From assembly GCA_029783825.1 (NCBI GenBank), contig JAREIK010000691.1, positions 26,001-90,000 of the forward strand: a DNA stretch of 64,000 bases. The letters run 5' to 3'. Both the position numbers and the translations under genes were made by a program. This document shows positions 27,700-40,200 of this stretch, one piece after another. Each line of letters opens with the position of its first letter. The stretch's first letter is position 1. This DNA is from Sapria himalayana (lineage: Eukaryota > Streptophyta > Magnoliopsida > Malpighiales > Rafflesiaceae). The notes under the pieces were generated by a model, which did not search any database, was not told where the DNA came from, and saw only the letters and a program-made list of their open reading frames with translations.

Positions 27700-29679
27700 T
27701 AATCACACTCACAAGTGTTATAAAATACTCTTTATGTTAAAAAATATATAAAAATTTATATTTTATGATTATAAATTTTTAAGAAATCATCATATTAATT
27801 TTTATGAAGATAATATGTAATAATTTTAAAGGCATAAAATTTCATATTATTTGTTATCATTTATAATTTTTAAAATTCAAAAAATTACTTAAAGTGATAA
27901 GATAATTAAAAGAAGTTATATTAATTATTTTAAAAAAGACCAAATATTAATGGCTGATAGAAAAAATATTACTTAATTATTTAATTCTTATAAATTTTAG
28001 TAGGGGCAAACATATATGTATTTATTTTTAAATATTAATTTATTTTCTTTTAACTTTAATGAAAAAATTTATATTTTTATTATATTTCAAAATTTTTAAT
28101 TTTTGTATTAATTATATTTTTAAAATGTTTCCAATAATCATAAAATTTTTTTATACTAATAATCATAATACTATTTACTAGTTTATTCATCAATTCAGAT
28201 ATTTTTGAAAATATTTTATATTATATCATATAATGAATTAATTTATATTTATATCAGTAGAAATTTTAATATATGTTAATATATTTTTAAATAATTGAAA
28301 TAAATTATTAAACTTATTGAATTAATTATTTAATATTACTTTAATACAAATTGTTATGTTTCTTAAATAAAAATTTTAGAAAAATTTTATGTATAATTTT
28401 TTAAAAAATTAATATATCATAAAAATAGATATGTTAGTCCTTATTAATATAATTTTTTTTGTATTTTTATATTTTTAAATTATTTATTTATAATATCATT
28501 TTTTATGATTTTATGATGAGAATGTAACTCTCAAGGATCGCTCATCTATAAACCATTAACATAATTTAATAAACAAAATTAAATAAAATATTAAGACTAA
28601 TAATAAATTACAAAAAATTAAATAATTAAATATTGACTAGGAAAATTTCATCGCTATGTTTTGGATTTAATTAGCTAGGGAAGTTCAGTCACTAAATCTG
28701 TCGGTATATTCCAGATTTAATTAGCTAGAGAAGTTCCCTTGCTAAATCCATCGATATATTTCGGATTTTATTAGTTAGTGAAGTTACGTCACTAAAATCA
28801 GTCAGTATATTTAGGAAGTAATTGGCTTGGGAAGTTTCGTCGATAAAATTTGTTTCTATATTAAGTATGTAATTAGAAAGGAAAATTTTATTGCTAAATC
28901 CATATCTATATTTTCAGGATGTAATTAGTTAGGGAAATTACGTTGCTAAAAGGTATCACCATGTTCAGTGTGTAATTAGTTAAGGAACTCCATAGATGAA
29001 ATCAATCGCTATGTTAGGAATGTAATTAGCTAGGAAAATTCTATCGATAAATCCATAGGTAAATTCCGGATTTTAATAGCTAGAGAAATTCCATCGCTAA
29101 ATCTATCACTAATTTCTAGATTTTATTAGTTATGGAAATTTTGTCATTAAATTCATCGCTACTTTCCAGATTTTATTAGATAGGGAAGTTTCATCGCTAA
29201 TTTCTAGATTTTATTAGATAAAGAAATTCTATCGTTAAATCCTTTGCTAAATTAAGGATTTTATTAGGTACGAAAACTCCAACGCTAAATCTATTGCTAA
29301 ATTCTAGATTTTATTAGCTAGAGAAATTTTATTAGCTAATTAAATTTCAGATTTAATTAGCTAGGAAATTTCTATCACTAAATCCGTTGCTAAATTCTAT
29401 CGCTAATTTCATCACTTTATTTCTCACTTTTCTTGAGCGGAATTTATAAAAATATTCTGTCGCTAATCCGTTACTAAATTCCACACTTTTTTTTGATGCA
29501 GAATTTATGAAATTATTCCATCATTAATCCATCTCTAATCTATTGCTAATTCATTGCAAATTTTTATTTTAATGGAAAAACATAAATCGCTTGCTATTCC
29601 CTAGCTAATCCCTCGCAATTTAGCTATGGATTGATCCCTAGGTAAAATTTCCCAGTTAAATCAATATTTTTTTGGAGTG
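27700..29679. mobile_element. CACTA-like element, right-hand terminal region (C)
   Basis: It is homologous to region A in the same orientation: TATAAATTTTTAAGAA near 27772, AAGGCATAAAATTT near 27830, and the GGATCGCTCATCTATAAACC block at about 28536-28556. The last 1 kb is packed with TTAGCTAGGGAAATT / CGCTAAATC subterminal repeats roughly every 60-70 bp. The terminus is TTTTTTTGGAGTG at 29667-29679, a one-to-two-base variant of CTTGTAGTG. The TATC array starts at the next base. No transposase frame is seen. Confidence 0.75.
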
Positions 29680-30170
29680 TATCTCTCTATCTATTTGTGT
29701 ATCTATCAATCTATCTATAAATCTATCTATCAATATGTCTATCTTTCTATTTATTTATTTCTTTATCTGTCTATCTATCAATCTATTTATCCATCTAATT
29801 ATCTATCTATCTATTTATCTATCTATCGATCCATCTATCTATATATCGGTCCATCAATCTATCTATTGCTCCATCTATCTATCTGTATATCAATCTATCT
29901 ATTTATCTATATATCTATCTATTTGTAAACCTATATATCTATATCAATTTATATATCTATCTATGTAATAGTTTATATTTTTGTCTATTCATCTCTATAT
30001 ATCAATATGTCTATTTGTCTATTTATCAACCTTTTTATATGTCTATCTATCTATCTATTTGTCTAACTATTTATCTATCTATCTGTCTATCTATTTATCT
30101 ATCAATCAAACTATAAATATTTCTATCTATCTATCTATCTGTCTAATTGTTTATCATTATATCTGCCTAT

Positions 30171-30219
<49 letters not shown>

Positions 30220-31582
30220 AGCTATCTATCTATCTATCAAACTATATATCTATATATCTATCTCTCTTTATCTATCTATCTGTATATCTATTAAAGTAGA
30301 AACCAATCTATCTATTTGTCTTTGTATCTATCTATCTATCTATCAATCTTTCTCTCTCTCTTTCTGTCTATCTATCTATTTGTCAATATTTCTATTTGTC
30401 TATGTACATATCTATTTATCTATATATTTGTCAATATTTCTATTTGTCTATGTACATATCTATTTATCTATATATTTATCTATCTATCTATCTATCTAGC
30501 CATCTATCTAAATATCTAACTATGTTTCTATCAATCAATCAATCAATCTATATGTTAATATATGTTTCTGTCTATCTACCAATCTATTTATTTATCTATC
30601 TAATTATATATCTACCTATATATCTATCTATCTATCCATCTGTCTATCTATCTTTCTATCTACCTATCTACCTATTTGTCTAGCAATCTATATATCTATT
30701 TGCCTATCTCTATATCTATCTATTTGCCTATCTCTCTATCTATCTATCTATTTATTTTCCTATCTATCTATCAATTTGTCGATCTTTCTTTCTATATATT
30801 TGCCTATTTGTCTATCTATCTATCTATCTAAATATTTATCTATCTATCTATCTATCTATCTATATGTCTATCTACATATCTATCTTATTATCTAACTATG
30901 TTTCTATCTATCAGCCTATCTATCTCTCTATATGTTTATATGTGTATCTATCTATTTGCCAATCTATTTATTTGCCAATATAATTATATATCTAACTATA
31001 TATATATATATATATATATATTTATCTGTCTATCCTTTTATATACCTATCTACCTATTTGTCGATCTATTTATCTATCTATCTATTTTCCTATCTATCTA
31101 TTTGCCTATATATCTATCTATTTGTCATTCTTTTTATATATTTGCCTATTTGTCTATCTATCTATCCATCTAAATATTTATCTTCCTATCTATTAATATG
31201 TATATTTATATATTTTTCTATCTATCTTACTATCTATCTATCTGTTATTTTGTCTTTCGATATATCTGTCTATCTGTCTTTCTGTGTATATGTCTATCTT
31301 TCTATCAATATATCAACTTTCACTCTATTGGTCTATCTATCTATCTATCTATGTATATACAATCTACCAATCTCTCTTTCTCCCTATCTATTTATAAATC
31401 TATTTATCTATCTGTCTATCTATCAATCAATTTACCAAACTATTAATCTATCTATCTATGTTTCTATTAATTATGTGTTTTTCTATCTATCTTTATATAT
31501 ATTTATTTGTTTATATGGTTATCTATCTATCTGTCTTTCTATTTATATGTATATATTTCTATTTATTTATATGTTTATCAAT

Positions 31583-31622
<40 letters not shown>

Positions 31623-32638
31623 GTCTATGTGTCTATCTATCTATATATCTATGGGTCTATCTGTCTATCTATCTATCTATCTATCTATCTGTCTATTTAT
31701 CAATCTATATTTCTATGTGTTTACATATGTTTTTTTCTATCTATTTATCTATTTATATGTCTATCTATTTATCTATTTATATGTCTATCTATCTAGATGT
31801 GTAAATTTATATATGTCTATCTACCTATCTATCTGTTTGTCTGTCTGTCTATGTATTTATCTATCAATCTATCCAACTATTTTACTATCTATCTATCTAA
31901 CTAATTATCTATCTAACTCGATATCTATCTAACTTGATATCTATCTAACTATCTAACTATCTTTCTATCAATAAATCTTTCTATCTATCAGTCTATTACA
32001 CTATCTATCTATATATCTATCTATCTATCTATTTGACTATCTATTTTTCTATGTATCTATTTATCTACCTATCTGCATATCTATCTATTTGTTTATATGT
32101 CTATATGAATATATGTCTATCTATCTGATCTTCTATCTATTCATTTCTTTATCTTCCTATCAGCCTATATGTATATTTGTCCATTTTTCTATCTATCTAT
32201 CTGTCTATCTTTTTATCTATTTATTTGTCTATCTATCTATCTAATTGTATAACTATGTGTTTATCTATCTATTTATTTATCAATCAATATATCTATCTTT
32301 CTAACTATCCTTCTATCTATTAGTCTATTATTCTATCAGTCTATAAGTTTATCTATCTATGTATCTATTTGTCTATATGTCTATCTATCTATCTATTTGC
32401 CTATCTATATATCTATCTATCTATCTATCTATCTATATATCTATCTGCCAATCTATCTATTTGTCTATTTGTCTATCTAACTATCTATCTATCTATCTAT
32501 TTTCCTATCTACCTATCTACCTATCTACTAATCTTACTTTTTGTATATCTATCTATTTTTATATCTACCTATCTGCCTCTCTATTGATTTGTCTATTTGT
32601 CTCTCTCTATCTCTCTATTTGTCTATATGCTATCTATC

Positions 32639-32669
<31 letters not shown>

Positions 32670-33443
32670 CTTTCTATATATCTATCTATTTCTCTTTTTG
32701 TATATCTATTTATCTTTATATCTATCTATCTATTTATCTATCTGGCTATCTATATATCATTCTATCTATCTTTTTATATATCTTTCTACATATTTGTCTA
32801 TATGTCAATCAATCAATATATCTGTCTACCTATCTATCTATCTATTTGTCGATTTGTCTATCACTTTATCAATATATATATATATATATCAATCTATTTA
32901 TTTATCTATCTATCTATCTTTTTATATGTCTATCTTCCGTTCGTCTATTTATCAATATTTCTATTTGTCTATCTATTTATCTAACTATCTATATATCTAT
33001 CTATCTGTCTGTCTGTCTATTTGTCTATATCTATATATTTTTTTCACTATCTATCTATCTGTTTATCTATTTATCCATCTATATGTCTATGTGTCTATTT
33101 ATCTATCTTTTATCTATCTATTTGTCTATTTGTCTATCTATTTATTTGTTTATCTGTCAATTTTTCTATTTTTCTATCTATCTTTCTGTCTGAATATCGA
33201 TCTTTCTACTTGTCTATCTATCTTTTTATATATCTGAATATTGACCTATCAGCCTGTCTATTTATTTATCTATATATCTATCTATTTATTTATTTGTCTA
33301 TCTATCTATCTACCTATCTACCTATCTATCTATCTACTTAACTTTCTGCCTATTTATATGTCTATATATCTATCTGTATATCCATCCATTTATCTATCTA
33401 TATATCTATCTATCTAACTATCTTTCTTTATATATGTCTATCT
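29680..33443. repeat. degenerate TATC (GATA/GACA) array 3
   Basis: TCTA-step repeat starting directly at the C terminus. It contains (TA)n at about 30174-30216, (TG)n(TA)n at about 31585-31621, and an exact 48-bp duplication at 30379-30474. It ends at about 33443 in non-repeat DNA. Open frames are repeat translations. Confidence 0.95.
30379..30474. repeat. 48-bp perfect tandem duplication inside array 3
   Basis: Two adjacent copies (30379-30426 and 30427-30474) each start TTTGTCAATATTTCTATTTG and include the unusual word GTACAT. Because neighbouring array sequence is scrambled by point changes, an exact 48-bp copy indicates a recent slippage or unequal-exchange event. Confidence 0.85.
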
Positions 33444-34423
33444 TGTTAAGGTTCCAGTAAATTTCATATCTGAATCTTGTTTTGGACTAGGAACCAACCA
33501 ATGATCCAAGTGAATATAATTAAACAAAGCACATGGATGTTATTTATTGTAGTGTAGAAAAAAAATACTTTTGATTCTGAATGGTTCAGTTGAAACCTAG
33601 CACAATCAAAAGTCCGTGCCTCTAGCGGTATCCACATAAATGTTTCTTTGTTATTTCTCTTGTTTTAACTATCCCATTTTATAAAACCTTTTGGTTTTTT
33701 TTTCACACAATTTACTAAAAGGATATGCAATTTACTAAATGGATGTGTTAATAATGGCACACATTTCTAAAATGTAACTTCTGCACATCAATCTATATGT
33801 TTCTTGATCTTTAAGTAAATTGACTTGAACAAATAAGCTATAATCTCATATTTACTTATTTCAGCATGGTCATGTATTTTAGCAGTCCTACCCAATCAAG
33901 GGGCCAACTGATATCATTGTTGTTACATAGAATGGACAAATTCCATCTACATAAATCACATCCCTCTAAATAATTAATTGTATACTTAGTAAGCAACCCT
34001 ATAACCATCCTTGTTATAAGTGGTATTTACTGAAACTAAAGTATACAACTCCTTATGTAGAGAACTATAGTGACCTCAGGTCAATGGACAATTTATTCTA
34101 ATATTCACTATGATAATGTATATGACACTTATATAACAATCCAAGAAACATTATCAAATCGGGTCAGTTCAGTATATGTTCTCCAACAAATACTCAAGTG
34201 TTAAATTAATATTTATATTAGTAAACCTTCATTTCAGTCTTAATGTATTAATATCACCCTTGAATATTAATACTTGACTTGGAATAATTTAGAGTAGTAT
34301 TCCATAGAATATATCACTCTAGGTATTAATCTAAAATTTGCACAGATCTAAATAAAATATAATAATCATAAAATGATGTCTATTTAAATATAAGAAATGA
34401 TATAGAAGTGCCAAAAGAAAGAT
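33444..34423. other. unclassified low-copy-looking DNA between array 3 and element D
   Basis: About 980 bp with a less biased composition than its neighbours. It has no open frame of note and no recognised domain. It sits between the end of the array and the CACTA-like end at 34424, so it may be a remnant of another inserted element. Confidence 0.4.
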
Positions 34424-35060
34424 CACCACAAGAAAAATCTCATATAGCTAGGGACAATTCCCTAGCTAAATGGGCATTTTCAGTCACTAAATGAGATATA
34501 GCGATGGATTAATGACGGAACCATCCCAATCTAAAGTGCTCGTAGCTAAAAATTAATGAGGGAAAGAGTCCCTAGCTAAAATTTTAGTGACGGAAATATC
34601 CCTAGCTAAAATATTAATTTTCCTAGCTAAATTAGTAAGTGAAAATTCTCTAGCTAAATTAGCAAGGGAAAATTCCTTAGCTAATTGGGACTTTTCCATC
34701 ACTAACCTTATATGATGACAGAAGTTTTCCTAATCTAGAGTGCTCGTCGCTAAAAATTAGCACGGGAAATTGTCCCTAGCTAAAGTTTTAGTGACGGTAA
34801 TATCTTTAGCTAAAATAATAATTTTTCTAGCTAAATTAGCAAAAGAAAATTTTCTAGCTAAATTAGCAAGGGAAAATTCCCTAGCAAAATTAGCAATAGA
34901 AAATTCCCTAGCTATTTTCATTCCGAAACTATTTTCAAAATTTTTTTTTATTTTTTAAATTATATAATTAAATAATTTAATATTTTTATATTAAATTGAA
35001 TTAAAACTGAAACTATAAACAATAATTTATAATTAACAAAAAATAAAATCATTTAATTAA
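34424..35060. mobile_element. left terminal region (D) with subterminal repeats
   Basis: Dense copies of CTAGCTAAATTAGCAAGGGA occur on alternating strands. Four regular 27-bp units lie at 34827-34934 (starts 34827, 34854, 34881, 34908). Such subterminal arrays are the transposase-binding regions of CACTA elements. The open frame across them reads a 9-residue repeat (LAKLAKENF and variants) only because 27 is divisible by three. Confidence 0.75.
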
Positions 35061-35128
35061 TTATTTTGATTCATTTAATTAAATAATTTACGTAACAAAA
35101 TTGTATTTCATTTTTTTCATCAATATAT

Positions 35129-35400
35129 CTACCGACAATGCATAGAATATAATATATCCGTGCATTGACATTGCTTTCTTTTTCTCAGCTTCTCTGATCA
35201 TCATCTTTCTGCTATGACAAAGCTTTCCAAGTCACGATTCATCATGTCTAGTGAAAAATCTCTTTACTTATATAAGCTTTATATGGGGAACAATGCGGTA
35301 CCATATCTATACTAAATTTAAACAAGCCAATAAAATCAAAATATATAAATAAAAAAAGTTATGTTTTGATAAATATATAATACTACAGTATATATATACA
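35129..35400. repeat. direct repeat, copy 1 (partner 36895-37170)
   Basis: About 270 bp matches 36895-37170 in order: ATTG(A)C/ATTGCTTTCT, TCAGCT, ATCATCTTTCT, GCATCATGTCTA, GGTACCATATCT, ATTATGTTTTGATAAATATA. Both copies run straight into the 23-bp minisatellite. The offset is about 1.77 kb. On the minus strand both show exon-like words (for example MMNRDLESFVIAER here and MMHPDSDNFVAVERW in the partner), but I do not recognise a protein. Confidence 0.7.
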
Positions 35401-36320
35401 TATATACAAACATTTCACTCGTTACATAATTACTACATTATATCTACATATATACTATAGTATTATATGTACATATATACTGAGTACATATATACTCGAT
35501 ATATACGTACATATAATACTATAATATTATATTTACATATAATACTACAGTATTATATGTACGTATACTGTAGTATATATGTGCATATATACTGAGTATA
35601 TACGTACATATATACCTAGTATATATGTATGTATATACCAAGTATATATGTACGTATATACCGAGTATATATGTACGTATATACTTAGTATATATGTATG
35701 TATATACCTAGTATATAGTACATATATACCGAGTATATACACATGTATATACTGAGTATATATGCACGTATATACAAAGTTTATATGCACGTATATACGG
35801 AGTATAAATATACATATATACTAAGTATATATTTACATATAATACTATAGTATTATATGTATATACTTAGTATATACGTACTTATATACTACAACATATA
35901 TGTGTGTATATACTGAGTATATATGTAAGTATATACTCAGTATATACGTATGTATGTACCGATTATATACGTATGTATATATCAAGTTTATAGTACGTAT
36001 ATACTAAGTTTATACGTACGTGTTCACCAAGTATATATGCACGTATATACTAAGTATATATGCACGTATATACCGAGTTTATATGCACGTATATACTAAG
36101 TTTATATGCATGTATATACTGAGTATATATGTACTAATTATATACGTACGTATATACTAAGTATATACGTACGTATATACTCGATATATACATACGTATA
36201 TACTCAGTATATGCATAGATATATATTCGATATATATGTACGTATATACTTAGTATATATGCACTATATACTACAGTATATATGCACGTATATACTATAG
36301 TATTATATGTACATATATAT
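35401..36320. repeat. 23-bp palindrome-rich minisatellite
   Basis: The unit is approximately AGTATATATGTACGTATATACTG. It is repeated about 40 times with changes, giving many self-complementary words such as GTATATACGTACGTATATAC. The clearest regular run is 35580-35800. Similar but shorter tracts occur at 37150-37310, 38150-38245 and 40640-41025. Confidence 0.85.
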
Positions 36321-36335
36321 AATCACATAACCTCA

Positions 36336-36437
36336 GATGACACAAAACTACAACAAATTAGTATTATCCCATTTATACTTCACAAAGATGACACAAAACT
36401 ACAACAAATTAGTATTATCCCATTTATACTTCACAAA
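36336..36437. repeat. 51-bp perfect tandem duplication
   Basis: Two identical 51-bp units (36336-36386 and 36387-36437), each starting GATGACACAAAACTACAACA and ending CTTCACAAA, followed by the first 7 bases of a third. Exact identity in otherwise decayed DNA points to a recent event. Confidence 0.9.
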
Positions 36438-36482
36438 GATGACAGGAAACTTCGCTATCAACATAAATATGAAATACGAAGA

Positions 36483-36700
36483 TTATTTAAAATTTAGAAA
36501 ATATCTCTGAAAACTATTAGAGAAAAACCTGGAAGATGAGCCACGAGCTAGGCTTGGGGCATCAAAGATCGCATCTTGCCTCCCCACAACTAGAACTCTA
36601 TCTCGGTCCCAAGGCTTATAAGTGGGTTGCTTTGCCTCACCATGACTGAGCTGATAAGTTAACAAAGAACTGGTAGATGAAATAGAGACTGATCATCCGT
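36483..36700 (-). other. exon-like open stretch, unrecognised
   Basis: Balanced-composition DNA with a 60-codon minus-strand frame (to 36665) containing LSHGEAKQPTYKPWDRDRVL and VVGRQDAIFDAPSLARGSS. The sequence is complex and not repeat-derived, unlike its surroundings, so it could be an exon captured by element D-E. I recognise no family. No splice context or partner exon can be proved. Confidence 0.3.
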
Positions 36701-36894
36701 AGTAGTAACCATTAACAAATAAATAAAAAACGTGAACCTAGAAAAATGGAGCACTCCACCATGCTAATGTGCAACACAAAATGATGAATAAATTATTAGA
36801 ATAATAATTTTGAATAACTGCAATCTAAGCAACCATTGTCTTACATATTTAAAACAAAGACAACAAAATTTTATTACATCTTAATCATCAATGT

Positions 36895-37170
36895 ATCTAC
36901 TAATAGTGCATAAAGTATAATCTATCAGCGCATTGATGTTGCTTTCTCTTCCTCAGCTCCTCCGATCACCATCTTTCTACTGCTACAAAGTTGTCTGAGT
37001 CAGGGTGCATCATGTCTAATAAGAAATCCCTCACTTATACAAACTTCATATGGAGAACAATGAGGTACCATATCTGTACGAAATTTAAATCAGTGAATAA
37101 AATCAAAATAATAATAATAATAAACATTATGTTTTGATAAATATATAATACTGTAGTATATATGTTCATA
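36895..37170. repeat. direct repeat, copy 2 (partner 35129-35400)
   Basis: Matches 35129-35400 as described there. This copy contains an (AAT)n run at about 37104-37122 and then enters a short stretch of the 23-bp minisatellite at 37150-37310. Confidence 0.7.
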
Positions 37171-37310
37171 TATAATATAGTGTATATGATCATATATTAC
37201 TGCAATATTCTATGTACGTATATACTTAGTATATAAGTACATATAATACTGTAGTATTAGATGTACAAATACTGTAGTAATATATGTGCGTATATACGTA
37301 CGTATATAAA

Positions 37311-37570
37311 GCATTTGTTGCTGACTACCATCGCCACCGCTACTACTATTGCTGCTGCTGCTGCTACTGATGCCGCTGCCACTACTATTGCCACCACCGC
37401 TGCTCCTACTGCTACTGGTGCCACTGCAGCTGCTGATGCTGCCATTACCGATTTCACTGCCCCTGCTGATGCCGCCGCTACTGCTGCTGCTGCTGGCGCA
37501 GGCGCTGGTGCTACTACTGCTATCACTGCCACTACCGTTGTTGCCGCTGATAATAAAAGTGGGTCTGGTG
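37311..37570. repeat. GC-rich interrupted GCT/GCC/ACT trinucleotide tract
   Basis: About 250 bp of triplets (GCTGCTGCTGCT, CCACTACTATTGCC and similar) form a G+C island in AT-rich DNA. Because it is built of triplets, several frames stay open on both strands and give Ala/Thr-, Leu/Pro- and Ser/Gly-rich translations. None has a further protein context, so a gene is not supported. Confidence 0.8.
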
Positions 37571-37599
37571 ATGATGCTTGATTGATAAAATTCTCTACC

Positions 37600-38060
37600 A
37601 ACCACTTATTTTAAGATTGAGAGAGTTTTTAACGTGGCAGCGAGCTGCTTCTCCCTAAACAGGACCCGATATTCCTCTTGGGACTTGCGGCCTGTAAAAA
37701 TCATGCAATGATACATTTTTCCTTCCAATTGAATACAGTTTTATGAGATGATATAAAATTACACGACACTACACGAGCATCATTATCATCTTCCTAAGAT
37801 ATAGTACAATTATAACAAATCACTGTAGTGCCTACTGCAAGAAAACTTATTTCCTCATACATACGCTTTGTACCATGTGATAATTGCATATCTACACAAT
37901 TACTAGAAGATTTAAGACCACCCTATGTCTGCCAGGCTGGCCTAGATAAGAAATATCTTCATGCCAAAGTTTGGGAAAGGTCTAATATTCATGACTTTTA
38001 TGACCTGCATCGGTAATCAATGCATGATGATGACTAGACCAGCCCGAATAATTATATATT
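37600..38060. other. balanced-composition DNA, possible captured exons
   Basis: Non-repeat sequence. On the minus strand, after an acceptor-like TTTTTACAG at about 37700, about 75 bp reads QEEYRVLFREKQLAATLKTL. On the + strand 37828-38016 is open (LRPPYVCQAGLDKKYLHAKV). I recognise neither. A captured host gene fragment is possible but unproven. Confidence 0.25.
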
Positions 38061-40200
38061 CAAACATGTGTGTATGTGTGCGTGTGAATGGGCATGTATG
38101 TATGACAATATATACATGTCTACAAATAAATACATGCACCCACTTATGTACATACTCGTTATATACCTACGTATATACTCATTATATACGTTTATATATA
38201 TCAAGTATATTCATACTTATATACTTGTACATATACAGTGCATGTAATACGCCACATGACTGAAAAGAAAGATCAGCACACCACAAGAGCTAGCACAAGA
38301 GGCCAAGTATTGCATTGCTAGAACATCCAACTCTAGTAGAAACCTAGTATCATTAACAAATTGCACAGGCTTCAAACTTTACGAAAACTAATTGACGAAT
38401 AGAAAATAAAAAAAGTCGCCTAGTGAAAATCAGAACAGTACATGTCCAGACAAACAGAATTTTTATCTTCCAAAACATAACAAAAAAATAACACATGCCA
38501 AAACAAAATAATACAATCTTCAATGACCTTGATGCTAATTCAATCACAACATGCTTTCTATCTTATAAATCTAACATGCTCTCGAAGATAAATTTTCATC
38601 ATGTATTTCTTCTTCTGTGTGGCATTGTACTTTGTCTCTTTTATCAGTTTGGTTGCATTAAGGATCAGGCACCTAAATGCATGCATTTATATTATTGAAC
38701 ATGATATAAAATAGGAGAAATAAAAATGATAATACCACCACCACCATCATTTCAGCTACCATGTTGGAGACTGCCTCAAGACACTTGATGTTTTTTTAAA
38801 GAACAAAAGATAAAGTGTTTGGAGCATGCCTTCAATATAAGCACTACACTACCTAGACTAGTTACAAGTGAAATAAAAATACATAAATTAAAATTGTGCA
38901 ATAAATATAATGAATATTATATATATTAATCACCTCAAACTTCATAGAAAAAAGAAATTAAGATACTCCAGATAGTTCTGATGAAAATATTTGCCAACAA
39001 TTGTGATGAGAATGGTTATTGTCTGGCCCAGCACGTGCCCAACATAGAATAGCCTGGGTCTGAATCAGGAAAGCCAAGCATGCCCTAGTCAGGGCCTCTC
39101 CATTGCACCTAGTCCACCTCACAAGGGCCCATGCATTGGACCCTGGACTTCTATAGGCCATGTCTCCTAGATAGTGTGTGCAGGCGGCAACTGCTGAGCA
39201 TGATGGCATCATTATATCAATATATTATACATAACATAGATGTGTTAATTGTTATGTGTATCTTTATATACACATAATATAATTATTTTGTATTATAATA
39301 TACAAAATACATATATAATGTATATAGAGTGTACATACATAATGTATATAGAATGTACATACAATGTGTATATACACTCATATTGAATATATACATATAC
39401 ACATTGTATATAGATAGAAATTATTGTGTAGATACATGTATACATAATGTAAATACAAAATATATACACACATACCTAGTATATAGAAAATTTAAAATTA
39501 TGAATTAAAAAAAACATTAAAAAAATTATTTAAATTAAAATTATAATTAATACTTATTAAAATAAAATATGGTAACATAATCTTTCAAAATAAAACTAAA
39601 ACATAAAAAATATTACAAATCATTAAGTCATAAAATGATATAAATTATAACATCATTTTCAATCTAATTATTTTGATATGTACATCTTTAAATTTTATCA
39701 TATACATCATCATATGTATTTTTTTGTAATGTATGAATTTAATTTTCAAGACTCATCATATCTTAATCTTTCTATCATAACAAATTTTCAATAATATTGA
39801 TTATAATTTGATTTTCCTATCTAAAATAATATTCACAATCATAAATACGATAGATTTTAATATACACTAAACATAGTAAAGATGAGCTAATCACGAGACA
39901 TTTTAGATATCACGAAAAAAATTTTATATAATTTTTGCAAATTCAATGCATCTAGATTCTTCATGTCCTCTAAAAAAAAGTAGAACAATAATTGATGTCT
40001 AAGTACTTTAATAGGTTATAAAGACTCATATTCGACAAGCCAACCTATAACTTACATCTATCTTATTTGAATTAAAAAGTTATCATCTTCAGATACTTCA
40101 TAATCATAATTTCATTAAACAAAAATACTTATTTTCTTAATATTTAAATAAATTTCTAATTAATTATAAATTTTACTTTTTTATTCTTATAGCTGATTAA
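38061..40200. other. mixed AT-rich DNA, minisatellite scrap and a GC-rich patch
   Basis: At 38150-38245 lies a short run of the 23-bp minisatellite. A G+C-rich patch at about 39020-39190 is open on the minus strand (38958-39212) but resembles no protein I know, and may be a transposon scrap. 39230-39480 is TA/TGTA-rich. 39480-40200 is AT-rich with nothing recognised. Confidence 0.45.

Noticed and set aside
34770..34958. Open frame with a 9-residue repeat (LAKLAKENF)
   Set aside because: It results from 27-bp subterminal DNA repeats of the CACTA-like end, which are divisible by three.
35545..36300. Tyr/Ile/His-rich frames over the minisatellite
   Set aside because: Low-complexity translation of the 23-bp repeat on both strands.
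37210..37605. Several overlapping Ala/Thr-, Leu-, Ser/Gly-rich frames on both strands
   Set aside because: A trinucleotide tract keeps all frames open; no start context, domain or splice evidence supports a gene.
38262..38290. AGCACACCACAAGAGCTAGC as a further transposon end resembling 34424
   Set aside because: It shares GAAAGATCA and CACCACAAG words with the D terminus, but no subterminal repeats or homologous terminal sequence follow.
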